A stretch of DNA of 64,000 bases from Gp6-AA40 sp035492455. Lineage in GTDB: Bacteria; Acidobacteriota; Vicinamibacteria; Vicinamibacterales; UBA2999. The notes beneath the pieces were generated by a model. The model worked only from the letters and a program-made list of their open reading frames with translations, did no database searches and was not told the DNA's origin. A program made the translations under genes and the position numbers. Within the stretch, counting starts at the first letter, position 1, and every line of letters begins with the position of its first letter. The stretch lies in NCBI GenBank assembly GCA_035492455.1, contig DATJJE010000007.1:16114-80113 (forward strand), given 5' to 3'. Positions 44,188 through 52,359 of the stretch are shown one piece after another.

Positions 44188-45206
44188 TTCCGGAAGATCG
44201 ATTTCTGGATCACGGCGTGAATACCCTTGGCGCCGTCGACGACCTGCGTGACGCGCAGGTCCATCGCCACGCTCGCCAGCAGATACGCCTCGTCACGCGG
44301 AATTCGTTTCATTTCGACGATCCAATCGAGCATCTCCCGCGTCGCGATGCGAACGGCTTCGTCGAGATCCTCGTCGAACCCCATCGTCATGTACTCGGTT
44401 GGCGTTTCGGCGCGCGGCAGCTTCAGGGTCTGCCCTTTGTGCAGCACGACCTGGATCTCGCCCTTGAGGGACGTCTCGATCGCCGAGCCGCCGACCTCGC
44501 CTTCTCCCTGCGCGGCATGGCCGTCGCCGAGCGACAGCAGTGCTCCTGGCACGAATACAGGTAGGTAGAGCGTCGTGCCCGCGACCAGATCGCGGTTGTC
44601 CATGTTGGCGCCCCAGGGGCCCGGACGTTGATCGGTGATGCGACCGACCGAGCGAGGCGGGACGACCGCAATCGATCCCCAGAACGGTTTCGTCAACGGG
44701 ACGACGACGCCCGGCTGGTATTCGGCCGTCTTGCTCTTGACATCGATGGTGATGATCTTGTCACGCGGCGTAAATTCGCTGGCGAGCGCCGCATTGCCGC
44801 CAATTCCCTGACCGCCGATCGGCACGCGAAGATCGATGGCCCGCAGCCGGATCTCGATCGAGTCGCCAGGCTCCGCACCGGTGACGTAGATCGGGCCCGT
44901 CAGCGTGTGATCGCGCCGCGCGCCGTCGTTGTCGGCGCCCTTGAACGTCGCCGAGAGCTCCGCCGGGATCTTCTCCTTCGACACACCCAGCCGCTCGAAG
45001 TAGGCAGGCGTCCCCGTTGCCGTCTCGAGCTTGATGATGTCGCCGGAGTTAATGGTGAGAACCGGCTTCGCGTCCGCGTCGAGGTAACGGTAGAAGGTCG
45101 TTTCGGGTGTGGCTTTGATGTCGTGCGTCTTCGGCGCCGCCGTCTGGGCCGCGGCGCTCGCGGCAATCGCCAACGCACACAGGCCCCAGACGACGTGCTT
45201 CGTCAT
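44184..45206 (-). CDS. Secreted acetamidase/formamidase-family protein
   Basis: A 340-residue protein with a signal peptide (MTKHVVWGLCALAIAAS, ending AAAQ). The mature part matches FmdA/AmdA-type amidases: LTGPIYVTGAEPGDSIEIRL, PFWGSIAVVPP, PGPWGANMDNRDL, VPGALLSLGDGHAAQGEGEVGG, where the DGHAAQGEGE segment is the most characteristic. The signal peptide is unusual for this cytosolic family and implies a periplasmic amidase. The start at 45206 lies two bases after the previous stop without a strong ribosome binding site, which suggests translational coupling. Confidence 0.85.
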   Translation of the reverse strand: MTKHVVWGLCALAIAASAAAQTAAPKTHDIKATPETTFYRYLDADAKPVLTINSGDIIKLETATGTPAYFERLGVSKEKIPAELSATFKGADNDGARRDHTLTGPIYVTGAEPGDSIEIRLRAIDLRVPIGGQGIGGNAALASEFTPRDKIITIDVKSKTAEYQPGVVVPLTKPFWGSIAVVPPRSVGRITDQRPGPWGANMDNRDLVAGTTLYLPVFVPGALLSLGDGHAAQGEGEVGGSAIETSLKGEIQVVLHKGQTLKLPRAETPTEYMTMGFDEDLDEAVRIATREMLDWIVEMKRIPRDEAYLLASVAMDLRVTQVVDGAKGIHAVIQKSIFRK

Positions 45207-45208
45207 GA

Positions 45209-46102
45209 TTAGTTCGTGGCGCCCTTCTTCGTTGTCGACTCGGGAACAGGCGACATGATCGGCGCATCCTTGATGTAGGTGTGGTAGCTCTCCGTCATCT
45301 GCCACAGGCCGTTGACGTTCGCATACACGCGGCTTGACCAGTACGGCTTCTCGCCATAGGTGGGCTGCAACTGCACCCACAGGACGGAATCGCCGAAGTC
45401 CCACGCGCGGCCGAATGCGACCGGCGCCGCGCCGATTTTGGGCCGATTCGGGTTCTGCTGCTGCGCGCGCAGCATGCCGGCAAGCCGATCTTTCTTCGAT
45501 GCAGAGCGGCCCCCGTAGGTGTTAATCGCGCGCTGATCCAGGTTGTCGGCGACGCGCTTGCCCCACCCTTCCGAGCCGCTCTCCTGCTCCTGCCACGCCT
45601 GGAGAGCGGACTTTTCGCCGGCTCCAAGCGGCTTGTACGGAAGCGTCTGACACGGGTTCACGCACGGTACGTCGAACGTGATCCGCACTGGCTCGTAGTC
45701 GCGCGGCCTCACTTCGAGATCGTTGATGTGGAGCAGCTTCCAACCATTGGCGCGCTGCGCCCAGAAGTGCCCCGAGAACTTCTTCTCGCCCTGGCTTCGC
45801 TCGACGTAGACGAGCTTGCCGTAGCGATGCTCGAGGATCTTCACATCGGCGCCCGTACCGACAAGCGGCTTCACGCCATGCGCGAACGCCTCGCCCTTCG
45901 TCGCGTAATAAACACCGTCGGGATCGATCCAGCTGAAGTCCGCGTCGAGCATCTTTTCCGCGGCGGCCTTGTCGCCGCTCAGCAGCGCCTTGGTGATCGC
46001 TTCGTCAGCCTTGACGACGTCGCTTTGCGGCGCGCTCTGCGCGCGCATCACGGCAACCTGTGCGACGCCGGTGACGAGCGCGAGTATGAAAAATCGCTTC
46101 AT
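45209..46102 (-). CDS. Secreted NTF2/DUF4440-like protein
   Basis: A 297-residue protein with a signal peptide (MKRFFILALVTGVAQVAVM, ending RAQ). The first domain (VVKADEAITKALLSGDKAAAEKML ... DADFSWIDPDGVYYATKGEAF) fits the SnoaL/DUF4440 cone fold; a second part contains a Cys pair (VPCVNPCQ) and ends in another NTF2-like tail (VYANVNGLWQMTESYHTYI). AGGAGG precedes the ATG. It heads a co-directional run with the amidase and family A gene. The start lies only 32 bases from the divergent pepT start. Confidence 0.75.
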   Translation of the reverse strand: MKRFFILALVTGVAQVAVMRAQSAPQSDVVKADEAITKALLSGDKAAAEKMLDADFSWIDPDGVYYATKGEAFAHGVKPLVGTGADVKILEHRYGKLVYVERSQGEKKFSGHFWAQRANGWKLLHINDLEVRPRDYEPVRITFDVPCVNPCQTLPYKPLGAGEKSALQAWQEQESGSEGWGKRVADNLDQRAINTYGGRSASKKDRLAGMLRAQQQNPNRPKIGAAPVAFGRAWDFGDSVLWVQLQPTYGEKPYWSSRVYANVNGLWQMTESYHTYIKDAPIMSPVPESTTKKGATN

Positions 46103-46134
46103 GATTCCTCCTGTAGGGGTAAGGATTATAACGA

Positions 46135-47364
46135 ATGACCGCGGTGCTCGAACGTTTCCTCCGCTACGTGCAGTACGACACGCAAGCCGACGAAAACTCC
46201 ACCAGCTATCCAAGCACGAGCAAACAACTCGTGCTGCTGCGCGACCTCGCACAGGAGCTGCGCAGTCTTGGTCTTGCCGATGCGGCCATCGACGAATACG
46301 GCTACGTTACCGCAACGGTTCCGTCAACATCCGAGAAGACAGTTCCAGCTATCGGATTCATCGCGCACGTCGACACGTCCCCCGAAGTGACCGGCGCGAA
46401 CGTGAGACCGATAGTGCACGAGCGCTGGGACGGCCGGGACATCATCCTGCCCGACGATCCGTCCACTATGCTGCGGCCGTCGGACTGTGCTCCGCTTGCC
46501 GAGCGCGTCGGCGACGACATCGTCACCGCGTCCGGGACGACCTTGCTCGGCGCTGACAACAAGGCAGGAGTGGCGGAGATCGTCACGGCCGCGGACTATC
46601 TCGTGCGGCATGCCGAAATCGCGCATGGCCCGATCAAGATCGCCTTCACTCCGGACGAAGAGATCGGGCGCGGCACGCAGTACTTCGACGTGAAGCGGTT
46701 TGGCGCCGCGTATGCCTACACGATGGATGGCAGCACGCGCGGGGAGCTGGAGTTCGAGAGCTTTTCGGCGGATGCGATGACGGTGACGTTCACGGGTTTC
46801 AACACGCATCCCGGCTACGCGAAGGATCAACTGGTGAATGCCATCAAGGCGGCTGGGGAGTTTCTCGCCCACCTGCCGCGAGACATGTCGCCCGAGCGGA
46901 CCGAGGGCTACGACGGGTTCGTGCATCCGTACGTGCTGCAGGGTGGGGTCGAAAAAGCGAGCGTGCGGTTCATCATCCGGGACTTCCGTACCGCGGCGCT
47001 CGGCGACAAGGAACAAGCGCTCGAGCGGCTTGCGCGCGATGCGGCGGCGCGCTACGGCGCCAGAATCGACATCGTCATCGAAGAGCAGTACCGCAACATG
47101 CGCGAGGTGCTCGACCGGCATCCGCATGTCGTCGACTACGCACGCGAGGCCATTCGCCGAGCAGGGATGGAACCGCGCGAGCGTCCCATCCGCGGCGGCA
47201 CGGATGGGTCGAAGTTGTCGTTCATGGGCCTGCCGACGCCGAACATCTTCGCGGGCGAACACAACTTCCATTCGCGCCTGGAGTGGGTCTCGGCCCAAGA
47301 CATGGAGAAGGCGGTCGAAGTGATTGTGAACCTCGTCCGCATCTGGGAAGAGCGTTCCAGCTAG
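46135..47364 (+). CDS. pepT: Peptidase T (tripeptide aminopeptidase)
   Basis: A 409-residue cytosolic M20 metallopeptidase of full length. Zinc ligands and catalytic residues are visible: His78 and Asp80 in AHVDTSPE, Asp141 in GADNKAG, Glu175-Glu176 in PDEEIGRG, an Asp in TMDGS and the late His in GEHNFHSRLEW. It releases N-terminal residues from tripeptides. A second, short and decayed copy of its 3' end lies at 49231-49317. The gene diverges from 45209-46102 and has no strong ribosome binding site. Confidence 0.93.
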   Translation: MTAVLERFLRYVQYDTQADENSTSYPSTSKQLVLLRDLAQELRSLGLADAAIDEYGYVTATVPSTSEKTVPAIGFIAHVDTSPEVTGANVRPIVHERWDGRDIILPDDPSTMLRPSDCAPLAERVGDDIVTASGTTLLGADNKAGVAEIVTAADYLVRHAEIAHGPIKIAFTPDEEIGRGTQYFDVKRFGAAYAYTMDGSTRGELEFESFSADAMTVTFTGFNTHPGYAKDQLVNAIKAAGEFLAHLPRDMSPERTEGYDGFVHPYVLQGGVEKASVRFIIRDFRTAALGDKEQALERLARDAAARYGARIDIVIEEQYRNMREVLDRHPHVVDYAREAIRRAGMEPRERPIRGGTDGSKLSFMGLPTPNIFAGEHNFHSRLEWVSAQDMEKAVEVIVNLVRIWEERSS

Positions 47365-47373
47365 CAGGCCGGC

Positions 47374-48222
47374 CTACGGTTCGACGCCGGCGGCCGGATT
47401 CGCGAACAGCTTGTTGTAGAGTGCCGTCTCGGTCGGCGAGCACTCCATCTCGCGGATATCGAACTTCGGCGATTGGAGACGGAGCGACAGGACCAGCGCC
47501 GTCCAGGGCTTCGTATAGAACTTCGGATCGTCAATGACAATGGTCATCTGGAGGTGATCGCGATCGGTACGCTTGTACTCCTCGTGCACCCTCATCTCGT
47601 CGCTATGCGGACGGCCGGCGTTATCGAGCCATGTTCTGTCGTCGAAACCAATTGAATCAGCGGCGAACGTGTAGTCATCCACCCATCGGCCCGTCGAATA
47701 GCCCCACCACCGCGGCTCGGCGACGTCCTTCGCCTCTTTGGGAAGCGGCCGGCCGTCGGTCCAGATGGTGCGCCACTTCTTGTTGAACTCGTAGAGGATC
47801 ACCACATTCTCGGGCGTCTGGATGATGCGGCTGGTTCTGAAATTGTGGAGCACGATGCGCGGAAAGCCCTGCGGATCGCACCCGGGCATCGGATCGTTGG
47901 TCAGCGCCGACGGCACCATCGTGACGCCGAAGGTCGGCTTGTGCGAGAGAAACGCCGCGCGGCCTTCGGGCGTAAACGGCAGCTCGTGCTCCGGCTTGCC
48001 GTCGGAAGGCATCTGCTGCGCGCCATTGGCGTTGATGCCGGCGCTGGGGCCCGCGGCAGGCTCCCACACGCCGGAAATGTCGCGCTTCGGTGCAGGCGCC
48101 GGCTTCTCGTTCTTGAAATCGAAGTCGTACACCGCTCCTGGCTGGCGGACCTCACCCTGACCAAACAGCACGACCGTCGCGATCGCACCGACGGCACACG
48201 TCAACGCCACACGCTGCTTCAT
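47374..48222 (-). CDS. Secreted hypothetical protein, family A (second copy)
   Basis: A 282-residue protein with a hydrophobic N-terminus (MKQRVALTCAVGAIATVVLFG). Motifs such as PAPKRDISGVWEPAAG, GRWVDDYTFAADSIGFDDRTWLDNAGRPHSD and DDPKFYTKPWTALV correspond to those in 43312-44187. GAGGGGG precedes the ATG. The structure is probably beta-rich and exported; function is unknown. It faces pepT with nine bases between stops. Confidence 0.78.
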   Translation of the reverse strand: MKQRVALTCAVGAIATVVLFGQGEVRQPGAVYDFDFKNEKPAPAPKRDISGVWEPAAGPSAGINANGAQQMPSDGKPEHELPFTPEGRAAFLSHKPTFGVTMVPSALTNDPMPGCDPQGFPRIVLHNFRTSRIIQTPENVVILYEFNKKWRTIWTDGRPLPKEAKDVAEPRWWGYSTGRWVDDYTFAADSIGFDDRTWLDNAGRPHSDEMRVHEEYKRTDRDHLQMTIVIDDPKFYTKPWTALVLSLRLQSPKFDIREMECSPTETALYNKLFANPAAGVEP

Positions 48223-48234
48223 GACCCCCTCGCG

Positions 48235-48251
48235 GTCCGCTGAAGGCGGAC
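48235..48251. repeat. Short palindrome GTCCGC-TGAAG-GCGGAC
   Basis: A 6-bp stem with a five-base loop between two minus-strand genes. It shares its GTCCGC/GCGGAC ends with 40010-40027. Confidence 0.55.
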
Positions 48252-48264
48252 TCTACCGAGACTT

Positions 48265-48678
48265 TTACGGCGCCGTCGGCGCGCCCGGGTTTCCGTTGAC
48301 CGCGCTCAGCACGTGACCATCGGCAAACTGCACCTGGATGATGCTGCCGACCGGCCGGCCGGTTTTGACGGGACGCACCGTCACCGTCACCTCGTCTCCT
48401 GCCTTGAAGCTCTTGTTTGTCCACCCGCGGTTCTGCATGTCTGGCGGATTGCTCGCTTCCACGACCCAGTGCACGACCTGCCCATCCTCACCCTTCACGT
48501 CGAACTGGAGAAACGTGTGCGGATTGGCCCAGATCCACTGCGTGACGACGCCCTTCAACACCAGGCGTTTGGCCGGGTCGTTCTCGAATGCTGCGGCGCC
48601 ATGATGGGCGGCGACGGGACGGGATGCGATCGGCAGTGCGGCCACGAGCGCTATGAGTGTCACGACTGGCCTTCTCAT
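48265..48678 (-). CDS. DUF6152-type small secreted protein
   Basis: A 137-residue protein with a signal peptide (about 1-24, ending RPVAA) followed by HHGAAAFEND, the His pair at the mature N-terminus typical of DUF6152. The body (VLKGVVTQWIWANPHTFLQFDVKGEDG, then AGDEVTVTVRPVKTGRPVGS) suggests a small barrel. GGAGG precedes the ATG at 48678, which overlaps the stop of the VOC gene (ATGA). It is paralogous to 16565-16963. Confidence 0.82.
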   Translation of the reverse strand: MRRPVVTLIALVAALPIASRPVAAHHGAAAFENDPAKRLVLKGVVTQWIWANPHTFLQFDVKGEDGQVVHWVVEASNPPDMQNRGWTNKSFKAGDEVTVTVRPVKTGRPVGSIIQVQFADGHVLSAVNGNPGAPTAP

Positions 48679-49172
48679 TTCCAAGCCTCCATGGCTTTCC
48701 TCATCAGCGACCCGGCAGGCTGCTCGTTGATTTCGATCCGGATCATATTGGGATCGGTGACGTTCGAGAGGCGCGATCCGCTGTTCTCGCTCGGACGTAC
48801 GTCGCCGGCCGTCGCTCCCGCCTGGCGGAACTGCGCCACGCTCGCCTGGGCATCGTCGGAGTAGAGCCCGATGTGTGTCAGCCCCGCCGGTTGTCTCGCG
48901 TTGGCGGGCGCCATCTCGATGAACGTGTCGCGATTGACCTGCAGGAACGTCGTGCTTGGCTGGCCATTCTGGCTGGGGAAGCGGTACGCCTCCTTGAAGC
49001 CCATGACCTGCGTGTAGAACTTCAGCGATTCATCAAAGTTCGTGACGCTGATCCCGACGTGGTTGATCCGATGGCCCGTGGACCGGTTCTGCCCGGCGAC
49101 CGATTGCGTCAGCAGGGCGCCAACCGCGATGCCCGCTATAAACAGCGTCGCGCTACGAATCCATTTCATCAT
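48675..49172 (-). CDS. Exported VOC-fold (glyoxalase-like) protein
   Basis: A 165-residue protein. An N-terminal hydrophobic segment (MMKWIRSATLFIAGIAVGALLTQ) is followed by one vicinal-oxygen-chelate domain: HRINHVGISVTNFDESLKFYT, then LTHIGLYSDD and a final metal Glu candidate in IRIEINEQ. GGAGGAG lies just before the tandem ATG codons at 49172. Export is unusual for this fold. The gene follows the RND pump on the same strand and is coupled to the DUF6152 gene. Confidence 0.8.
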   Translation of the reverse strand: MMKWIRSATLFIAGIAVGALLTQSVAGQNRSTGHRINHVGISVTNFDESLKFYTQVMGFKEAYRFPSQNGQPSTTFLQVNRDTFIEMAPANARQPAGLTHIGLYSDDAQASVAQFRQAGATAGDVRPSENSGSRLSNVTDPNMIRIEINEQPAGSLMRKAMEAWK

Positions 49173-49230
49173 CCGCTCCTCCAGAACAACCTGCCTCATA
49201 TACCTATGAGGTAGCGCCGTCAAGGTCGAG

Positions 49231-49317
49231 CGCCTAGAGTGGTTCTCGGCGCAGAACGTGGAGAAGGCGGTCAAAGTGGTTGTGAACCTCGCCCGCATTC
49301 GGGAAGAGCGCGCCTGA
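49231..49317 (+). pseudogene. 3' fragment of a second peptidase T gene
   Basis: On the plus strand these bases read RLEWFSAQNVEKAVKVVVNL, then ARIREERA and a TGA. The functional pepT ends RLEWVSAQDMEKAVEVIVNL, then VRIWEERSS. I count 13 mismatches in 84 aligned bases. Similarity starts abruptly at 49231, and no other part of pepT is present. The fragment lies inside the 3' end of the RND gene on the opposite strand. Confidence 0.85.
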
Positions 49318-52300
49318 TCGCAGGCGCTCGGTCAGCGCCTCCATGTAGGTGTAGAAGACCGGCGTCACGTAGAGGGTGAGCGTCTGCGAAACGAGTAGTC
49401 CGCCGACGACCGCAAGGCCAAGCGGACGCCGCGCCTCGGCGCCGGCACCCCAGCCAAAGGCAATCGGCAGCGTGCCGACGAGTGCCGCCATCGTCGTCAT
49501 CATGATTGGACGGAAGCGCACGAGTGACGCTTCGAAGATGGCGTCATGCGCCGACTTGCCTTCGAGACGCCGCTTCTCGATGGCGACGTCCACCATCATG
49601 ATGCCGTTCTTCTTGACGAGGCCCACAAGCATGATCACGCCGACGAACGCGTAGATGTTCAAATCGGTTTTGAACAGCATCAGCGTGAGCAGCGCGCCGA
49701 ATCCTGCCGCTGGCAGCCCGGACAGAATCGTCAGCGGATGAATGAAGCTTTCGTACAGCATGCCGAGAACGACATAGATGACGAAAATCGCGATGAGCAG
49801 AATCCAGCCGAGACCCTGCATCGACGACTGGAAAGCTTGCGCGGTTCCCTGGAAGCTGCCGGTCACCGTCGCCGGCAGCGACATCCGCGCCGCCTGCTCG
49901 ACTTCGGCGACGGCATCACCAAGCGATACGCCGGCTTTGACGTTAAAGGAGATCGTCACCGAAGGAAGCTGGCCCGTGTGATTGACCTGCAGCGGTCCGA
50001 CACCGGGAGCAATCGTCGCGACCGCTGAAAGCGGAACAACGGTTCCATTCGCGCCGCGCACGTAGAGCAGCGCCAGCGCGTCGGCGTCGTGCTGAAACTC
50101 GGGCGCGACCTGCATGATCACCTGATACTCGTTGTTCGGCGCGAAGATGGTCGACACTTGACGCGAGCCGTAGGCGCTGCTCAGCGCGTTCTCGACCGCG
50201 TCAACCGTCAGACCGAGCGCGGCGATGCGATCGCGATCGAGCGACACGTTCACCTGCGGGTTCGTGATCTGCAGGTCGCTCGTCACATCGACCACGCCAG
50301 GCAGCCGGCGAACCTGCTCCTGGAATGCTGGTGCGACGCGGTACAGCTCCGAAGTGTCGGCATCCTGCAGCGTGTATTGATACAGGCTGCGCGACTGGAT
50401 GCCGCCAATACGGATCGACGGCGGATTCTGCAGATAGACGCGCACGCCGGGAACCGCCCCCAGCTTCGGCCGCAGCTCGTCGATCACCTCGTCGGCCGAC
50501 AACCTGCGCTCGGCGCGCGGCTTCAACTCGATGTTGAGCCGGCCCGTGTTGCCGTTCGCCACGTTGTGCGTCAGCGCGGCAACGTTCGGATCGTTCTGGA
50601 TGATGTCGGCGACCTGCAGCTCGTGAGCCACCATCGCGTCAAAGCCGATGCCCTGGATGGCCTCGACCTGCCCATTCAATTGGCCCGTGTCCTGACTCGG
50701 GATGAAGCCCTTCGGAATGGCGACGAACAGGTATGCCGTGCCGGCGAGGAGCAGCACGAGCACGGCCATCGTCGCGGCCCGGTAACGCAGCGCCTCGCCG
50801 AGCGACCACGAATAGACACGCAGCCACACATCGAATATTCGTTCCGTGAGCTGGTAGAGACGGCCATGTCCGGAGTGGCGCGGCGGTGTGAGGAAGCGGC
50901 TCGCAAGCATCGGCGTCAGCGTGAGGGACACGAGTCCAGACACAAGAATCGCCGCGGCGATCGTCACCGCGAACTCGTGCATGAGCCGTCCCACGATGCC
51001 GCCCATAAAGAGCACCGGGATGAACACCGCGGTCAGCGACAGCGTCATCGACAGAATCGTGAACGAGATTTCCCGCGAGCCCTCGAACGCCGCGGTAGTC
51101 GCGTCCTCGCCGTGCTCCATGTGCCGCGCGATGTTCTCGAGCATCACGATGGCGTCGTCCACGACAAAGCCGACCGAGAGCGTCAGCGCCATCAACGACA
51201 GATTGTCCAGGCTGTATCCGCACATGTACATCACGGCGAATGTGCCGAGGATGGATGCAGGCAGCGCGAGGCTGGGAATGATCGTCGCCGACAGGTTCCG
51301 CAGAAACAGAAAGATCACCAGGACGACGAGACAGATCGTCAGCAGCAGCGTGAACTTCACATCGTCGACGGACTCGCGGATGGGAATGGATCGATCCAGC
51401 CGCACAGACAATGTCACGGATGCGGGCAGCTGCTGTTCGAGCTGCGGAAGCAGCGCGCGGATCGAGTCCACGACAGCGACGGTGTTGGTGCCGGGCTGGC
51501 GCTGGATGGCCAGGTAAACGGTCCGCCGTCCGTTGAACCAGCTCGCGGTCTTGTCGTTCTCGACGCCGTCGTAAACGCGCGCCACCTCGTCGAGCCGTAC
51601 CGGGCTGCCGTTCTTGTAGGCGACGACAACCGGCGCGTAGGCAGCTGCGCTCGTCAACTGGCCGTTGGCCTGCACGACAAACGAGCGGTCAGGTCCGTAC
51701 AGCGTGCCGGTCGGCCGGTTGGCATTCGCCTGCTGAATGGACTGCGCGACCTGATCGATGCCGATATCGCGCGCTGCCAGCTCGCGCGGATTGACATCGA
51801 CCCGGACGGCGTACTTCTGCGCGCCGAACACCGACACCTGCGCGACGCCGCTCACCGTCGAGAGCCGCTGTGCGATCAGTGTCTCGGCGTACTCGTCCAC
51901 TTGTGACAGCGGCAACGTCTCGGAGCTGAGCGCTAGATAGAGAATCGGCGCATCCGCAGGGTTCACCTTCTGATATGAGGGCGGCGCCGGCATGTCCGGC
52001 GGCAACTGCCGCTGCGTCTTCGCGATCATCGACTGGACATCCTGCGCTGCCGCATCGATGTCACGTTCGAGGGTGAACTGCAGCGTGATGTTCGTGGTCC
52101 CTTGCGAGTTCACCGAGCTGATCGAGTCAATGCCGGCGATGGTCGAGAACTGCTTCTCGAGCGGCGTCGCAACGGCCGCCGCCATCGTTTCGGGGCTCGC
52201 GCCGGGAAGATTTGCCTGCACCTGAATGGTCGGAAACTCGATCGCCGGCAAATCGCTGACGGGAAGCACGCGGTAGCCGATGAGGCCGAAGACGAGGATC

Positions 52301-52359
52301 GCAAGGATCATCAGGCTCGTCGCTACCGGACGACGGATGAATGGCGCCGAGAGGTTCAC
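49234..52359 (-). CDS. RND multidrug efflux transporter (HAE1/MdtC-like)
   Basis: A 1041-residue inner-membrane pump. The N-terminus MNLSAPFIRRPVATSLMILAI, the pore segment LPVSDLPAIEFPTIQV and two large periplasmic loops fit MdtB/MdtC-type transporters of the HAE1 family. TM4 has the proton-relay pair in GFVVDDAIVMLENI. The core ends at YVTPVFYTYMEALTERL; the last 27 or so residues are encoded by the antisense of a pepT fragment, so this tail is probably acquired. Its start overlaps the adaptor gene's stop (ATGA). An outer-membrane factor gene is not adjacent. Confidence 0.92.
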   Translation of the reverse strand: MNLSAPFIRRPVATSLMILAILVFGLIGYRVLPVSDLPAIEFPTIQVQANLPGASPETMAAAVATPLEKQFSTIAGIDSISSVNSQGTTNITLQFTLERDIDAAAQDVQSMIAKTQRQLPPDMPAPPSYQKVNPADAPILYLALSSETLPLSQVDEYAETLIAQRLSTVSGVAQVSVFGAQKYAVRVDVNPRELAARDIGIDQVAQSIQQANANRPTGTLYGPDRSFVVQANGQLTSAAAYAPVVVAYKNGSPVRLDEVARVYDGVENDKTASWFNGRRTVYLAIQRQPGTNTVAVVDSIRALLPQLEQQLPASVTLSVRLDRSIPIRESVDDVKFTLLLTICLVVLVIFLFLRNLSATIIPSLALPASILGTFAVMYMCGYSLDNLSLMALTLSVGFVVDDAIVMLENIARHMEHGEDATTAAFEGSREISFTILSMTLSLTAVFIPVLFMGGIVGRLMHEFAVTIAAAILVSGLVSLTLTPMLASRFLTPPRHSGHGRLYQLTERIFDVWLRVYSWSLGEALRYRAATMAVLVLLLAGTAYLFVAIPKGFIPSQDTGQLNGQVEAIQGIGFDAMVAHELQVADIIQNDPNVAALTHNVANGNTGRLNIELKPRAERRLSADEVIDELRPKLGAVPGVRVYLQNPPSIRIGGIQSRSLYQYTLQDADTSELYRVAPAFQEQVRRLPGVVDVTSDLQITNPQVNVSLDRDRIAALGLTVDAVENALSSAYGSRQVSTIFAPNNEYQVIMQVAPEFQHDADALALLYVRGANGTVVPLSAVATIAPGVGPLQVNHTGQLPSVTISFNVKAGVSLGDAVAEVEQAARMSLPATVTGSFQGTAQAFQSSMQGLGWILLIAIFVIYVVLGMLYESFIHPLTILSGLPAAGFGALLTLMLFKTDLNIYAFVGVIMLVGLVKKNGIMMVDVAIEKRRLEGKSAHDAIFEASLVRFRPIMMTTMAALVGTLPIAFGWGAGAEARRPLGLAVVGGLLVSQTLTLYVTPVFYTYMEALTERLRSGALFPNAGEVHNHFDRLLHVLRREPL

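Noticed and set aside
50089..51906. 605-codon plus-strand frame opposite the RND pump gene
   Set aside because: His/Arg-rich translation without recognisable domain; shadow of the conserved pump gene.
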